Source of the DNA: Pachyseris speciosa
Taxonomy: Eukaryota > Cnidaria > Anthozoa > Scleractinia > Pachyseridae
Direction of reading: 5' to 3'
Length of the DNA stretch: 64,000 nt
Assembly: GCA_016490735.1 (NCBI GenBank)
Contig: JAEMWC010001640.1
Location: 1 to 64,000 of the forward strand
Shown here: positions 19,941 through 29,789 of the stretch, piece after piece
How the letters are laid out: each line of letters starts with the position of its first letter
How positions within the stretch are numbered: the first letter of the stretch is position 1
Notes under the pieces: model-generated
The model's database searches: none
What the model saw: only the letters and a program-made list of their open reading frames with translations
Told to the model about the DNA's origin: nothing
Position numbers and translations under genes: made by a program

Positions 19941-20734
19941 GTGCTGGCTAAGAATACTGTGGTTCCCACAACAGCTTAAAAAATTGATAAATTATAACTA
20001 TTAGTCAATATTAAATGAAATTAAATTAATATTTCCAACGATTGATGGACAAGTTGTTTTAAGAAAAGTGCATCTCAATAAGCACATCATTACTTAACAA
20101 TAACAAGTTACTAGCTACACCAAAAATTAAGAGTGTTTTTGGCATGTTATTCAATTGCTATGGGAAACTGTAGAACAAGAACATGGTCATAACATAATTC
20201 AAAATTAAACAGAATTCGAAGTTACTATTGTGCCCATTTTAACAGCATGCTATTTCAAAAGCTTGCGATAACTATAGTATGTAGTAAATTGTCCTTTTTA
20301 AACCTGATTTCTGTGAGGTATGCTGTACACTAAGCTTCTTTGAAAAACAAAGATCATGTGGTCATCACGTAGTGTAGTTTTCACGGTGTTGGCTCCTTTT
20401 TTCTTTTTTTTTTTTTTTGACTAAAACGATATACACTGCCCTGTCAAAATGTTTTGTATTGGTGGGCAACATAGCTGGAGTAGTAGGCAGCGACTGCCGG
20501 CGGTAAACTCTGCCTGCTAGAGAACTCACAGTGAAGTCCAAGTGTGAAGTAAGGGGCAAATATTTGACTGTAGGCGGCAAATTTGCCGGCTGCCGGCATT
20601 TTGACGGGGCTGTATACAATAGTGTACATTGCAGAAAAAATACAAAACCTGACTGATAAAGCAAAAAATTACCCATAGCTCATAATAACAATTTCACTTA
20701 TTGATTAATTTTTCTAATAAGGCCATCATAACCT
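19941..20734. other. Spacer of the Harbinger element
   Basis: AT-rich sequence between the convergent transposase and Myb-like ORFs, with a poly-T run at 20402-20419. No gene seen. Confidence 0.5.
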
Positions 20735-21456
20735 AAACCCTGGACTGTTCTTGTAGCTGCTGCATCATCATTTGAGTGTTAAGTATCTGTGCATGTTGTT
20801 GGCTTTGTTGTTGTTGGTGCTGCATAGCATTAAACATTTCTGTTTGCTGTTGTTGTGTTTGGCCATTGCTTCCATTTTCTGTCTCTCCAACGCTTGCTGC
20901 TCTTTCCACATCTTCAACTCTCCTTATTTTTGCTCGTAATTTATCTTAGGACTTTCCGCCAACAATTCCATAGCATCACTTCCACTTCTTCGCTGACGCT
21001 TGGGTTTTTCTTCTTCCTCTTTAGTTGAGGATCTTTTCTGATCTCAGATAGCTTTTCTGTCGCCTTTAATCTTGCATCTTCTGCCGTTTGCTAGGTCGCT
21101 TTTATATTTTTCGCTTTTCTCTGCTTTCAATTCCTGTGATTCAGCATCCCACTTTCTTCCAACGCGATTATAGTTTCTAAAAGATTTTCCAGTTCGCTTG
21201 GCTCGTCGGGAGCTATACCGGATGCTTTTTCCTTCGCTCTGACCTTTCGTTTGTGCTTGTTGACGAGAATCCCAACGTGGGCGCGAACCGATCGCTTGCC
21301 CACGCTGAATCGAAGTACGGTACGTGCATTCGGAATTTGAGCTATGTTTTCCCACATCCTGCTTCTTTGGATGGATCCTGTTTTGGAAGTAAAAGGGTTT
21401 AAATTCACCACTTCTCGGCATAACAACACCTCATGCTCATTTGACCAAAACATCAC
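20735..21456 (-). pseudogene. PIF/Harbinger Myb/SANT-like DNA-binding protein, decayed
   Basis: Starts MMFWSNEHEVLLCREVVNLN, with a SANT-like helical region (SRMWENIAQ, RSVRAHVGILVNKHKRK) followed by an acidic/charged stretch (KASGIAPDEPSELENLLE). It then shifts frame into WDAESQELKAEKSEK and, through further breaks, a glutamine-rich tail (QQQQTEMFNAMQHQQQQQ) ending near 20735. Harbinger elements characteristically carry such a second ORF, which helps target the transposase to DNA. The convergent arrangement with 18628-19940 supports a single element. Its terminal repeats were not found. Confidence 0.6.
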
Positions 21457-21469
21457 CGAGCTAAAAATA

Positions 21470-22790
21470 AATTATGAGGAAACAATCAATACTCCAATCT
21501 AAATCAAATCAACTTAATTTTCGAGAAATATTGTTAATTGCTTTCCCAAACAAACATGCATGCATGCATAAAAAAGAAGGAATTGTGCAATAAACATTTA
21601 TTTATAAAAGTTTAACATTTACCTGGGAAGTCTGGCCGTGGATGACATACTTTGTACACCTGTAAGCGCAAATATAATGATCAAAATAAATATAATATCT
21701 GTCACATATTTGTGATCCAAATTGACCGCAAACTACGTGCATGATGTTAAGACACTGAACCGATAGGTTTAGGGGAAGAGAACATAATTTTCATTAACAC
21801 AAGAAACATTTAATACTCACGTTTTGTACTCAAAACCAACCTATGCCAAATGACGTTGTCGACGCGACGTGGCGCCACTGAGACAACGGTTTGGGCGTGC
21901 GCAACATGCACCCTGCTTGGAAATTTACTTGCGGTACCGTTGGCGTCTTAGAACCATCGCGACCTATATCTTAAAGTCCCTACTTGACGTGCTGGAGGTG
22001 CTTGCTGACCTTGCTTGTTCGCATTGTTCATCACCACGTGGCGTTGCGGCACTTTCTAACTTTGAATTGCTGCCTGAATCTTCACCCGAATAATCGGACC
22101 AGCTTGACAAGGAATCGTCGCTGCTATCCGGGGTTTCAAAGATTATTCAATGTATTTCGGCCATGTCACCAACACCATCCGCCAATTTTAAAGCGCTTGC
22201 GAACAAGACTTGAAAAACCTCGAGGAAATTTGGTCTAAAAATGGCGAATACTCGGTGAAAGTGAAACGAGTGCGTAAACATCTTCATGTAAGACCTATTA
22301 AGTGTCTTTCCATAAAATGCATGTATGGGGCCTGTATGAGCCTTTCTTGCGTCAAAACGTCCCTCTAATTTCAGGAGTCAAAGGGTTAAGTTGTGACGAA
22401 AAGTATCTGTTCGTACCTGCTTTTTATAATACTTAGTGATTAATGTCTGTCTATTTTCCTATTTGATTTAACTTTCGGATACAGTAAGCGTGTCCAATTA
22501 ATCAGCCATTTAAGGTTTACGGTACTGTTTCAACACTGGAAAATCTAGAGCTCAAATCTTACCTACTTTTACATATGGAGTACAAAATGTCTGTAAAATT
22601 ATTTTTGCAAACATGTTATACAGTTTTTGCGATATATTCATTTCTAGAACGTTTATGAAATGATTAGAAATTAATTGCTGAAATAAGAAGGAAACTGCAA
22701 TATTTAGACTCCCTTAAGATTGTTAGTATATTTTTGACATTTCCAAAGATCTTCTTTGGTTGTTTTATCCATTAAAATCTCTGTAATTTT
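21470..22790. other. No gene recognised
   Basis: Includes a short plus-strand frame with LLDVLEVLADLACSHCSSPRG near 21970, possibly still part of the Harbinger element, and a GCATGCATGCATA run near 21556. No exon could be supported. Confidence 0.4.
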
Positions 22791-22793
22791 TAG

Positions 22794-23047
22794 AAGCAGG
22801 GCATCATAAAATCTCTGCAAATTGATACAAGCATGGCATTGTAAAAACTATGCAAATTGACCCAAGCAGGGCATTTTAGAATCTCTGTAAAGTGACACAA
22901 TCAGGACAATGTAAAGTCTCTGTAAATTGACACAAGCAGGGCATCATAAAATCTATGTGAATTGACTCAATTAGGGCATTATAAAATCTCTGTAAATTAA
23001 CAAAAGCAGGGCATCATATAATATCTGTAAGTTAACCCAAGCAGGTC
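22794..23047. repeat. 35-bp minisatellite, about 7 units
   Basis: The unit starts AAGCAGGGCATCATAAAATC. Starts at 22794, 22829, 22864, 22899, 22934, 22969, 23004 and 23039 are exactly 35 apart. Units differ by substitutions only; there are no spacers. Confidence 0.95.
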
Positions 23048-23590
23048 ATAAACCCAACGATGGAGTTATTTTAAGTGGCTCTGCCATCCAAGGTCGTTCA
23101 TCTTTTGTGTGACAGTACTAGATTATTTTGGTGGTCGTCTTAACGACACGTACGGTCCTTCGCAGGACTTTCTGTAGTATTGCAACATAACTTCTTGGTG
23201 GCGATCTCACACAGAGCTGCAATAATTGTGGTCTTACAAGTCTTTTCTACACGAGTTAATATAATCTAACTCGGTTTTGGGAGTTGAGGAAGAGGGAGGT
23301 TTATTTTAATCCTTTGAGAAGCAACTCTGAAAGAAATGATTCACCCAGGGTTCCAACAACTCAAAACTGTTTCAGCCACCTTTGAAATTATTTGCGATTC
23401 TAGAATGCGGAACGATAACAACCAAGTGTAAAAATAAAGGCTTTCTATCACAATAAACCTTGAACTTGGAATTACAAGCAGAATTCCCAAGCTTTTCATA
23501 TTAAAGAGACAACAATTATTGGCAGCCTTCTCTTTCCATGCACATTCTTACAACTGCAGAACGGCAGAAGTAGATAGAATTTAAACTTAC

Positions 23591-23681
23591 TCTCCAGTTA
23601 TGGAGTTAAGGTAATCTCGCATCATGTCCCCAGCAGAACTGTTATCGTGGGTATCAAAAGACTTGCTCTCAATGTGGGCTC
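23591..23681 (-). CDS. ILEI-like domain, exon M of module B
   Basis: A 91-nt exon with an acceptor (TTTATCATCCTCTAG) and a donor (GTAAGT) on the minus strand. It reads AHIESKSFDTHDNSSAGDMM then RDYLNSITGE, the FDTH-x-SSAG segment plus the helix that follows it in ILEI domains. Entry phase 1 and exit phase 2 match exons N (25312) and C (15848). The same length as exon M of copy 2 shows that 91 nt is the ancestral size. Confidence 0.75.
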
Positions 23682-23756
23682 CTAGAGGATGATAAATATT
23701 GCTTTTAATTATAATGCACTTTAAAAAGTTAAGATTTTCTTTATTTTTGCGCTTTT

Positions 23757-24120
23757 CTGTACAACACCCGCACTTATCGCCCTACATTGGCTCCCAGTAA
23801 CGTTCAGAGTTCAGTTTAAATCGCTCTTCCTTGTCTACAAGTCATTACGCAACCAAAGTCCTCCCTACATTAAAGATCTTTTGTCCCTGAAACCAGCTAC
23901 TAATTATGCTCTTCGCTCGTCTGCACAATCTCCTCTGTTCGTTCCAAAAGCCAACTGCTCTTCACTTGGGGATCGGCCCTTTGCTCATGCTGCACCTGTT
24001 TTATGGAACTCGCTACCTTTAACTATAAGAACAAGTAGTAGTCTCGCCATTTTTAAAAAGTAACTTAAAACATTTTTATTTAGGAAAGCTGTGACGAATA
24101 CTCGTGCATGTTATCAAATA
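23757..24120 (+). pseudogene. LINE 3'-end remnant (CR1/L2-like)
   Basis: Motifs in order: LHWLPVTFRVQFKSLFLVYKS, PPYIKDLL, NYALRSSAQS, FVPKANCSSLGDRPFAHAAP and LWNSLPLTIRTS, then KTFLFRKA after a TAA. Only the tail of ORF2 is present. It lies within the intron between ILEI exons M and C of module B, sense-opposed to that gene. Confidence 0.7.
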
Positions 24121-24197
24121 CCGTCATTAGGCTTTGACTATTCGTGGTATGTCTCACCTCTGTGTTAGAATAATTATGATCGTGTGTATAAAGGTTA

Positions 24198-24950
24198 ATT
24201 TGGTTTATCAACGGAGTTGGTAATGTAAATTGACCACCGCACAGGGATTCGATTAGCTGACGTTTCGAGCGTTAGCCCTTCGTCGGAGCGAATCGAGGAA
24301 TTGTGGGTTGTGTATGGTTTATATACAGAAAATGGAGCTACGCTATTGGTGGTAACATGGTAACGTGAAAAACAGGAATAAATTAATTGAATGAAAAGCG
24401 CTCATTGATACCGTGGGGATTAAGAGTGCCAATTTGAAAGATCAGTTTTTGCTCGAGATTTTTACGGCTTTCAGTAATACCTTGATGTAAGGAAAGGCCG
24501 GAGATCGACATGTGTTGTTTGGAATGGTTAGGGAGATTAAAATGCCGAGCGACAGGTTTGGATGCGTCTTTGTCATCTTTCTCAACATCACGAAGATGTT
24601 CTCGGAATCGGTCACCTAGTCGTCTTCCTGTTTCGCCAATGTATAACTTTTTGCATAATGTCCGGTTATGCAATAGATAACATTTGCGGAGGTACACGTG
24701 AAACAATCGGTGATCTTAAAAGATCGCTTAGGGCCCGATATTTTGTCAGTGTTTTGGATGAAAGGACAAGTTTTGCATCGCGAGCGCGCGCATTTAAAAG
24801 TGCCAGGTTGTTCAGTTGTTTTGAATGCGCTTTTAACTAGAAAGTTACCTACATTTTTGTCGCGTTTGAATGAAATCAGCGGTGATTCCGATAAGAGTCT
24901 AGCAGTTTCTGGATCATTTTGCAGTATCTTAAAGTTATTAAGAAAATGTG
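24198..24950 (-). mobile_element. Penelope-like element 3' fragment (GIY-YIG end), inverted part
   Basis: On the minus strand: SFKRDKNVGNFLVKSAFKTT, then a cysteine-rich CKTCPF linker and VIYCIT, a frameshift, then LCKKLYIGETGRRLGDRF and REHLRDVEK, and a tail ending at 24383. The YIG, R and H residues are those of the Penelope-type GIY-YIG endonuclease. The 3' non-coding part down to 24198 matches the end of the copy at 61401-61600. The reverse transcriptase is missing. Confidence 0.75.
24246..24294 (-). ncRNA. Hammerhead-ribozyme-like motif in the Penelope-like 3' region
   Basis: Minus strand: GATTCG helix I strand, CCGACGA core, a stem-loop GGGC-TAA-CGCTC, GAAAC then GUC, and the CGAATC strand closing helix I. 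Penelope-like elements are known to carry minimal hammerheads. The core here has C where the consensus CUGANGA has U. ACGU at the GAAAC-GUC site is palindromic, as expected for a hammerhead active as a dimer. Activity is not shown by the sequence. Confidence 0.4.
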
Positions 24951-25257
24951 CCATTTTTTCGAGAAACGTGGCTATCCTGATTCTGTAGTTCAATCTGGCC
25001 ATCACCGCGCTCAGCAGATTGATCAACAGTCAGCACTACAGACGTCACAAAAGGAAAAGAATGACAGAATTCCATTCACCCTCACATTTCACCCGCATAA
25101 TAACCCAGTTAAAGCCATCATTCTTAATAACTTTAAGATACTGCAAAATGATCCAGAAACTGCTAGTATCTTTTCGGAACCACCGCTGATTTCATTCAAA
25201 CGCGACAAAAATGTAGGTAACTTTCTAGTTAAAAGCGCATTCAAAACAACTGAACAA
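24946..25257 (+). mobile_element. Penelope-like fragment, head-to-head with 24198-24950
   Basis: Plus-strand frame: MCHFFEKRGYPDSVVQSGHH, RIPFTLTFHPHNNPVKAII, NNFKILQNDPETA and NVGNFLVKSAFKTTEQ. This is the region between the reverse transcriptase and the GIY-YIG domain. The last 146 bases (25112-25257) repeat, inverted, sequence at about 24808-24950. The insertion ends 55 bases from the donor of ILEI exon N. Confidence 0.75.
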
Positions 25258-25311
25258 GTGATTCCCTTAGGATTAAAGAAATTAAAGAATGCTTTCTCAA
25301 GTAGTAGCTAC

Positions 25312-25464
25312 CTGTTGCGCCTTCCACAACAACGATATTATGTCCCCTGACTTGAAGCGAACGTTCCACGCTGTTCACCTTAATGTAAGCAGTACCACAA
25401 GTGCCTCCTGTAATCAACAGGTCGTTGCATCCTTCGCTTTTCACGAACATGTTTAAGAACGTAA
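25312..25464 (-). CDS. ILEI-like domain, exon N of module B
   Basis: A 153-nt exon between an acceptor (TTCTTTTACCGCAG) and a donor (CAG|GTAGCT) on the minus strand. It reads FVKSEGCNDLLITGGTCG, AYIKVNSVERSLQVRGHN and IVVVEGATG, the N-terminal strands of the ILEI domain with two cysteines at the same places as module A. Both ends are phase 1. The signal-peptide exon at 35646-35712 ends in phase 1 and could be joined directly, with the intervening 10 kb (Gypsy, SINEs, satellites) as intron. This is the best-preserved start of a secreted ILEI protein in the window. Confidence 0.72.
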
Positions 25465-26192
25465 CTGCGGTAAAAGAAAATCATATTTTGGTACTTGGTA
25501 ATTAAATGAACAGTTTGAAATTAATATTTGCGTCCAACACGCTGGGTGCGTTTGAATACCTTGTTGGGTGATGCTGGGAGCTCTTCGCACTTGAAAAAAC
25601 ATCAAACAACTGACAAGAACTCGCAACAAGACCCACACGGTGTTCAAATACACCCAGGTGTTGGATATAACAATATTGGATGTCGTTTTCATGGAAGGTC
25701 ATCAGCGGGCGTAAAACTCTCTGCATCTCATCGCCAGTTTTTCTATTTTGCTAGTGAATTTTGATTTGAGTCTTGTACTCATCACTATCCTCGATGGAAC
25801 TAAATCCTCTTTGACATATTCTTTAATCCGCAAAGAACACGAGGTGGTAATTTCTTGGAACTAGAGTGAATAAAAGACGCTTAGTTTGGATATCGGATGC
25901 AAGAACTTGTTATTTGCAACCATGCAAGTCTTATAATCAGTTTATGGAATATACTGAATTGCTTTTACTCGTGTATAATGATAAAAATATAACGATATAA
26001 CGCGCGCTCTGAGTGGTTAAAGCAGCGTACTTTATAAGAGTACAGATGTAACGCCAGCTACACCGTTCACTCGGTTTTTATTTTGCCTGAGACGTTTTGT
26101 GCGACCTAGAAAACGAGTATGACAACAGTCTGTTTAGCCTCCATGGATTTGGAAAATGCTTCTGCGAGTAACACCACAAATAAAAGCGTTTA

Positions 26193-26712
26193 AAAAAGAC
26201 AACACAACGTTTGAATCTACAAGACATGTAAATAACAAGTAGGTGTTGATTACAAATTGTAGAATAATAGTTACATAATACTTAAGGGATACAAGAGGAG
26301 AATAAGAAGTGCGAGTACAAAACTATGAAAAATGCTGAATACAAATAGTAATTAAAGTAAGAGTGTTAAATTAACATGTTTGAGTTGTTTATTCAGTGTG
26401 GGTTGTTCCCATTCAATATGTAGGGCTTCTTTGATCTTAAGTTGGAAATTAGTAGGAGCCGAGTCTAAGATGGAAAAACAATTAAAAGAGCATAGATTCT
26501 TACACGAATCAGAACCCTGAAGATGTTTATAGATATGTGAATTGCGATCCTAAAGTAAGTGCTCACGAACCCTGGTGCCAAAATGTCTAGTGGTTTAACC
26601 GACATAACAGGTATGACATCCTGTACATGTAAATTTGTAAACCACCTGGGAACGGAGCGCATTGAGTATCCGAAACATGTCTTGTAGATTCAAACGTTGT
26701 GCCGTCTTTTTT
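26193..26712 (-). mobile_element. Second Penelope-like remnant, flanked by 38-bp inverted repeats
   Basis: On the minus strand, from about 26680 to 26355: VYKFTCTGCHTCYVG, TTRHFGTRVREH, then DRNSHIYKHLQGS, FSILDSAPTNFQLKIKEALH and EQPTLNKQLKHVNL. This is a GIY-YIG-like tail of a Penelope family different from the one at 24 kb, with stops in place of two conserved residues. AAAAAAGACAACACAACGTT (26193) is matched by its near reverse complement ending at 26712. The inverted ends are unusual for a simple 3' fragment. Confidence 0.6.
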
Positions 26713-26760
26713 AAATGTTTCATATCTATTTTACTGCTACGAAAATTTGCCAAATAAAAG

Positions 26761-26844
26761 CGTGAAATTAAGGATTAATATCAAGCATATTTTCAGAAGT
26801 TACCGAAATTGTCCGAGTCTAGCAGCGACGAAGGTAATTTCAAG

Positions 26845-26884
<40 letters not shown>

Positions 26885-26885
26885 G
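26761..26885. mobile_element. Foldback MITE (TTAAGGATTAATATCA type)
   Basis: Arms of about 50 bases: CGTGAAATTAAGGATTAATA at the left, and its imperfect reverse complement ending TTAATCCTTAATTTTACG at the right. A single right arm of the same family is present at about 14385-14447. Confidence 0.7.
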
Positions 26886-26969
26886 AGGACTCATTCTGGA
26901 AGTCTGAGGTCTCGGGATGAGACTTGACTGGATATTTCTTCCCAGGGAAAATCCCTGTGCTAAATTCTA

Positions 26970-27017
<48 letters not shown>
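26970..27017. repeat. AAT microsatellite
   Basis: About 16 AAT units. Confidence 0.95.
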
Positions 27018-27109
27018 CACTTTACCTTAGTCTGAAATTCCAATTACGTGTTTTAAATAACATAAGGGCAAAATTTTCTTAACACTGCTGAGACTCGTCG
27101 AAAAACATT

Positions 27110-27758
27110 CAGCCAAGCAAAGCAAAAACACTCATTCGCTTGTAAGCTTTTGAACAAACATACAATTCAACTACTTTTAAAATTGCGTCCAAAACGAATG
27201 TAGATGATCATTATTTACATTTAGTCAAGAGATAAAAGCGACTTTCGGTCCTGAACAAAAGAAACAACGATTAAACCAAATGTTGAAAACCACCACTTGA
27301 AAATACACATACACTTAATTTGTCCAAAGAAAGCCGAACTTTTTTTCACCACGTTTGAGCTACTTGTTCCTTCCATTAATGGTAAACTCTTCTGTGACCC
27401 TATTTGAGGTAAGCTGCAAGATGCCGTCGAGAAGATAGTACAGCCAAGCAAAGCAAAAACACTCATTCGCTTGTAAGCTTTTGAACAAACATACAATTCA
27501 ACTACTTTTAAAATTGCGTCCAAAACGAATGTAGATGATCATTATTTACATTTAGTCAAGAGATAAAAGCGACTTTCGGTCCTGAACAAAAGAAACAACG
27601 ATTAAACCAAATGTTGAAAACCACCACTTGAAAATACACATACACTTAATTTGTCCAAAGAAAGCCGAACTTTTTTTCACCACGTTTGAGCTACTTGTTC
27701 CTTCCATTAATGGTAAACTCTTCTGTGACCCTATTTGAGGTAAGCTGCAAGATGCCGT
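27110..27758. repeat. Exact 318-bp tandem duplication with a 13-bp spacer
   Basis: 27110-27427 and 27441-27758 appear identical base for base (offset 331), separated by CGAGAAGATAGTA. Both give the same minus-strand frame ending SFVQDRKSLLSLD, so two overlapping ORFs here are copies of one another. The unit itself has no recognised family. Confidence 0.93.
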
Positions 27759-28261
27759 GGTAAAGTGAAAGCCCTGGACATGTTCAATCATTTTGTTTTT
27801 CAACCACACAATCCCGCTACGCAGGGCGCATTGCGTGCCCATCCCAGTTTTAAGCTTTTCACGCGAAAAATCGTTTGCGCTTCCTTTTATCACTAAAAAA
27901 TTCATCTTCCTGAGTATCTTTTAAAACTACTAGCTCTTGATCTCTACGCCTTATGTTAGCGAATGCAAGAACCAAAATTCAGCCGGATTTTACTGAACAG
28001 TTTGCTTTTTGATCCTGATTTTAGACTAAGAAACTACTTGCACTTTGATAGTTTCTGAACTTTGATGGCTTAACATTCTGACAGCTTTAGTCGTGTTTAA
28101 CCAATAAAATGTTTTGTACCATTCTACCAAGGATTGTGATTGGTCTGTTTTAGCGTGACTTATGAGAGTACAGATGCACTGCTGACGCCACTCGTACGAT
28201 TTGGAAAATAAAGTTTTCCGAACATTTTAGCCGAATGTGTGAGGAGATTAAGAAAATTGCG

Positions 28262-28565
28262 ATCACAAAAATTGCGTTCACAACTGCGAGGATCATTCTT
28301 TATTTGATTTCATTTCCGCAGTTCATGTATGATTTATTTCATATATCATTCACATTCATTTCTTTCACGGGAACATATGAACCCATAATTGACCTGCTCC
28401 CAACTTCAGTGGCTTCATAGCTGAGTTGGTTAGAGCATCGCACCGGTAATCGCGAGGTCACGGGTTCAAACCCCGTTGAAGTCCTGAATTTTTTTTCAGG
28501 CTTCTTCTCGCAATTGCATAAATTGCGTTCACAACTGCGAGGATCATTCTTTATTTGATTTAAAT
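28262..28565 (+). mobile_element. tRNA-derived SINE, dimer-like (tail, head, tail)
   Basis: The tRNA-like head at 28411-28484 has an A-box-like TAGCTGAGTTGG and a B box GGTTCAAACCCC, followed by CTGAATTTTTTTTCAGGCTT and a tail with GTTCACAACTGCGAGGATCATTC. The same tail, 41 bases identical, occurs upstream at 28273-28314. The head has a GGT-like anticodon loop with C at position 33 and a poorly paired anticodon stem, so I call it a SINE rather than a tRNA gene. Confidence 0.7.
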
Positions 28566-28710
28566 TCTTTATTATTAAGCAAAAGAAAAGCCTTACCGTG
28601 CTTTGTTCTGTTATAAGGTTCGGAAGAAAGTGACGAGAGCGCGAAAGAAGTAGTAGAACTACTGCTTGAGTTATAACAAATTTAGTTTTAATACTTATGA
28701 CCAGCTCCCA

Positions 28711-28880
28711 GTTGGTTTGTTCGCTCAGTTGGTAGAGCACTGCATCGGTGTCGCAAAAGTCGTAATTGTTGGAATCCCATACAAGCCTGAATTTTTTCAG
28801 GCTTTACTTTAACAACTGCTTAAGTAGTGTTCATAACTGCGATGGTCATTCACATATTCATTCTTTAATCAGCAGTTTAA
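28711..28880 (+). mobile_element. tRNA-derived SINE, second copy
   Basis: Head GTTCGCTCAGTTGGTAGAGC with a degraded B box, then CAAGCCTGAATTTTTTCAGGCTT and a tail GTTCATAACTGCGATGGTCA. Same family as 34727-34870. Confidence 0.7.
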
Positions 28881-28899
28881 ATACAGTACGGTGCAAAAG

Positions 28900-29195
28900 T
28901 TGTGAGAGCGAATTTCGTCGAAATTCGCGCTTTGTTCTCATCGAAAATTCGGCGATTTTTCGCTCGAAATTTCGCACATTAGACATGTGAAATTTCGTAG
29001 GATTGTGCGAAATTTCGAATAGGTTATCGAAAAATATTAACGAAAATTCGCACTAAATAGAACGAAATATCAGTGAAATTTCGCAAAAATGAGGCATGCG
29101 AAATTTCGAATAAACGAAATGTCGACGAAAATTCGTGCTTAGTGGAACGAAACTCACGTGAACACGTGCTCAGTGAAATTTCACAAAACCGATAA
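28900..29195. repeat. Cluster of CGAAATTTCG-type palindromes
   Basis: About ten variants of GCGAAATTTCG / CGAAAATTCG in 300 bases, spaced irregularly at 15-40 bases. Each is nearly its own reverse complement. No frame and no fixed period. Confidence 0.7.
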
Positions 29196-29374
29196 ACTTG
29201 TGATTTTGGGACTCGCTCAAATGTTGTTCTTCTGCTTCGTTAAAGTCTAAATCCTCCAAATACAATAACGTTCGATCTCCATTGCGTCCATTTGCGTGAA
29301 AACAACCTCAAGGGAAAGTAAAAAATCACACCTCAAACTCGGCTTCTCTCTCTTTTCCTCCCTTCTCACAATAG

Positions 29375-29551
29375 ACCGAGGAGGGCAAAACTACAAAATG
29401 AAGACCTAATCGATTTTCATGTTTTATCGTTGCAAAGATATTTTAACGCTACGGCGAGTTGACAATTCAAATGTTTTAAGACCTAATCTTTGTTTTGAAG
29501 TTTGAGGCGGACAAAACTACAAGACGAGGACCTAATCGATTTCATTGTTTT
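29375..29551. repeat. Palindromic satellite, left part
   Basis: Units built of ACTACAAAACGAAGACCTAATCGATTT and the facing TCTTTGTTTTGAAGTT. The array is split by the Gypsy element and resumes at 33852. Confidence 0.75.
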
Positions 29552-29673
29552 TATAATGTTCACTCGCACACAAGCGACATGTTAACAACAACAAGATTTA
29601 TTACATAAGCCCAGTTCTACAAGCACGTGGAGGCTATGATAATGTATTATAATTATGCAAATTAATCATGACA
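29552..29673 (-). repeat. 3' LTR of the Gypsy element
   Basis: 122 bp. On the minus strand it begins TGTCATGATTAATTTG and ends GTGAACATTATA. Compared with the other LTR, two substitutions. Confidence 0.93.
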
Positions 29674-29690
29674 CCTCCCTTCCTTTAAAA
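29674..29690 (-). promoter_or_regulatory. Polypurine tract of the Gypsy element
   Basis: TTTTAAAGGAAGGGAGG on the minus strand, directly abutting the 3' LTR; the plus-strand priming site. Confidence 0.85.
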
Positions 29691-29789
29691 CAAGATAAAC
29701 CTGGAATGAATAATTAACCAATCATCAAGCAATAATCAATAAAATGAACTTTGCTCAAATGTTTGCATTGTTTGCTGTAACAGAACAGT

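Noticed and set aside
22794..23047. Possible CRISPR-like array
   Set aside because: Units are contiguous 35-mers without spacers; this is a eukaryotic minisatellite.
27221..27905. Two related genes of 100 and 117 residues
   Set aside because: The shared 68-residue part is simply the 318-bp DNA duplication; no codon-level signal or domain.
28411..28484. Functional tRNA-Thr(GGT)
   Set aside because: C at position 33, poorly paired anticodon stem and a SINE tail attached directly to the 3' end.
28339..28740. 133-residue minus-strand ORF containing TSTGFEPVTSRLP
   Set aside because: It is the antisense read of the tRNA-derived SINE at 28411-28560 and its neighbours, a common spurious ORF.
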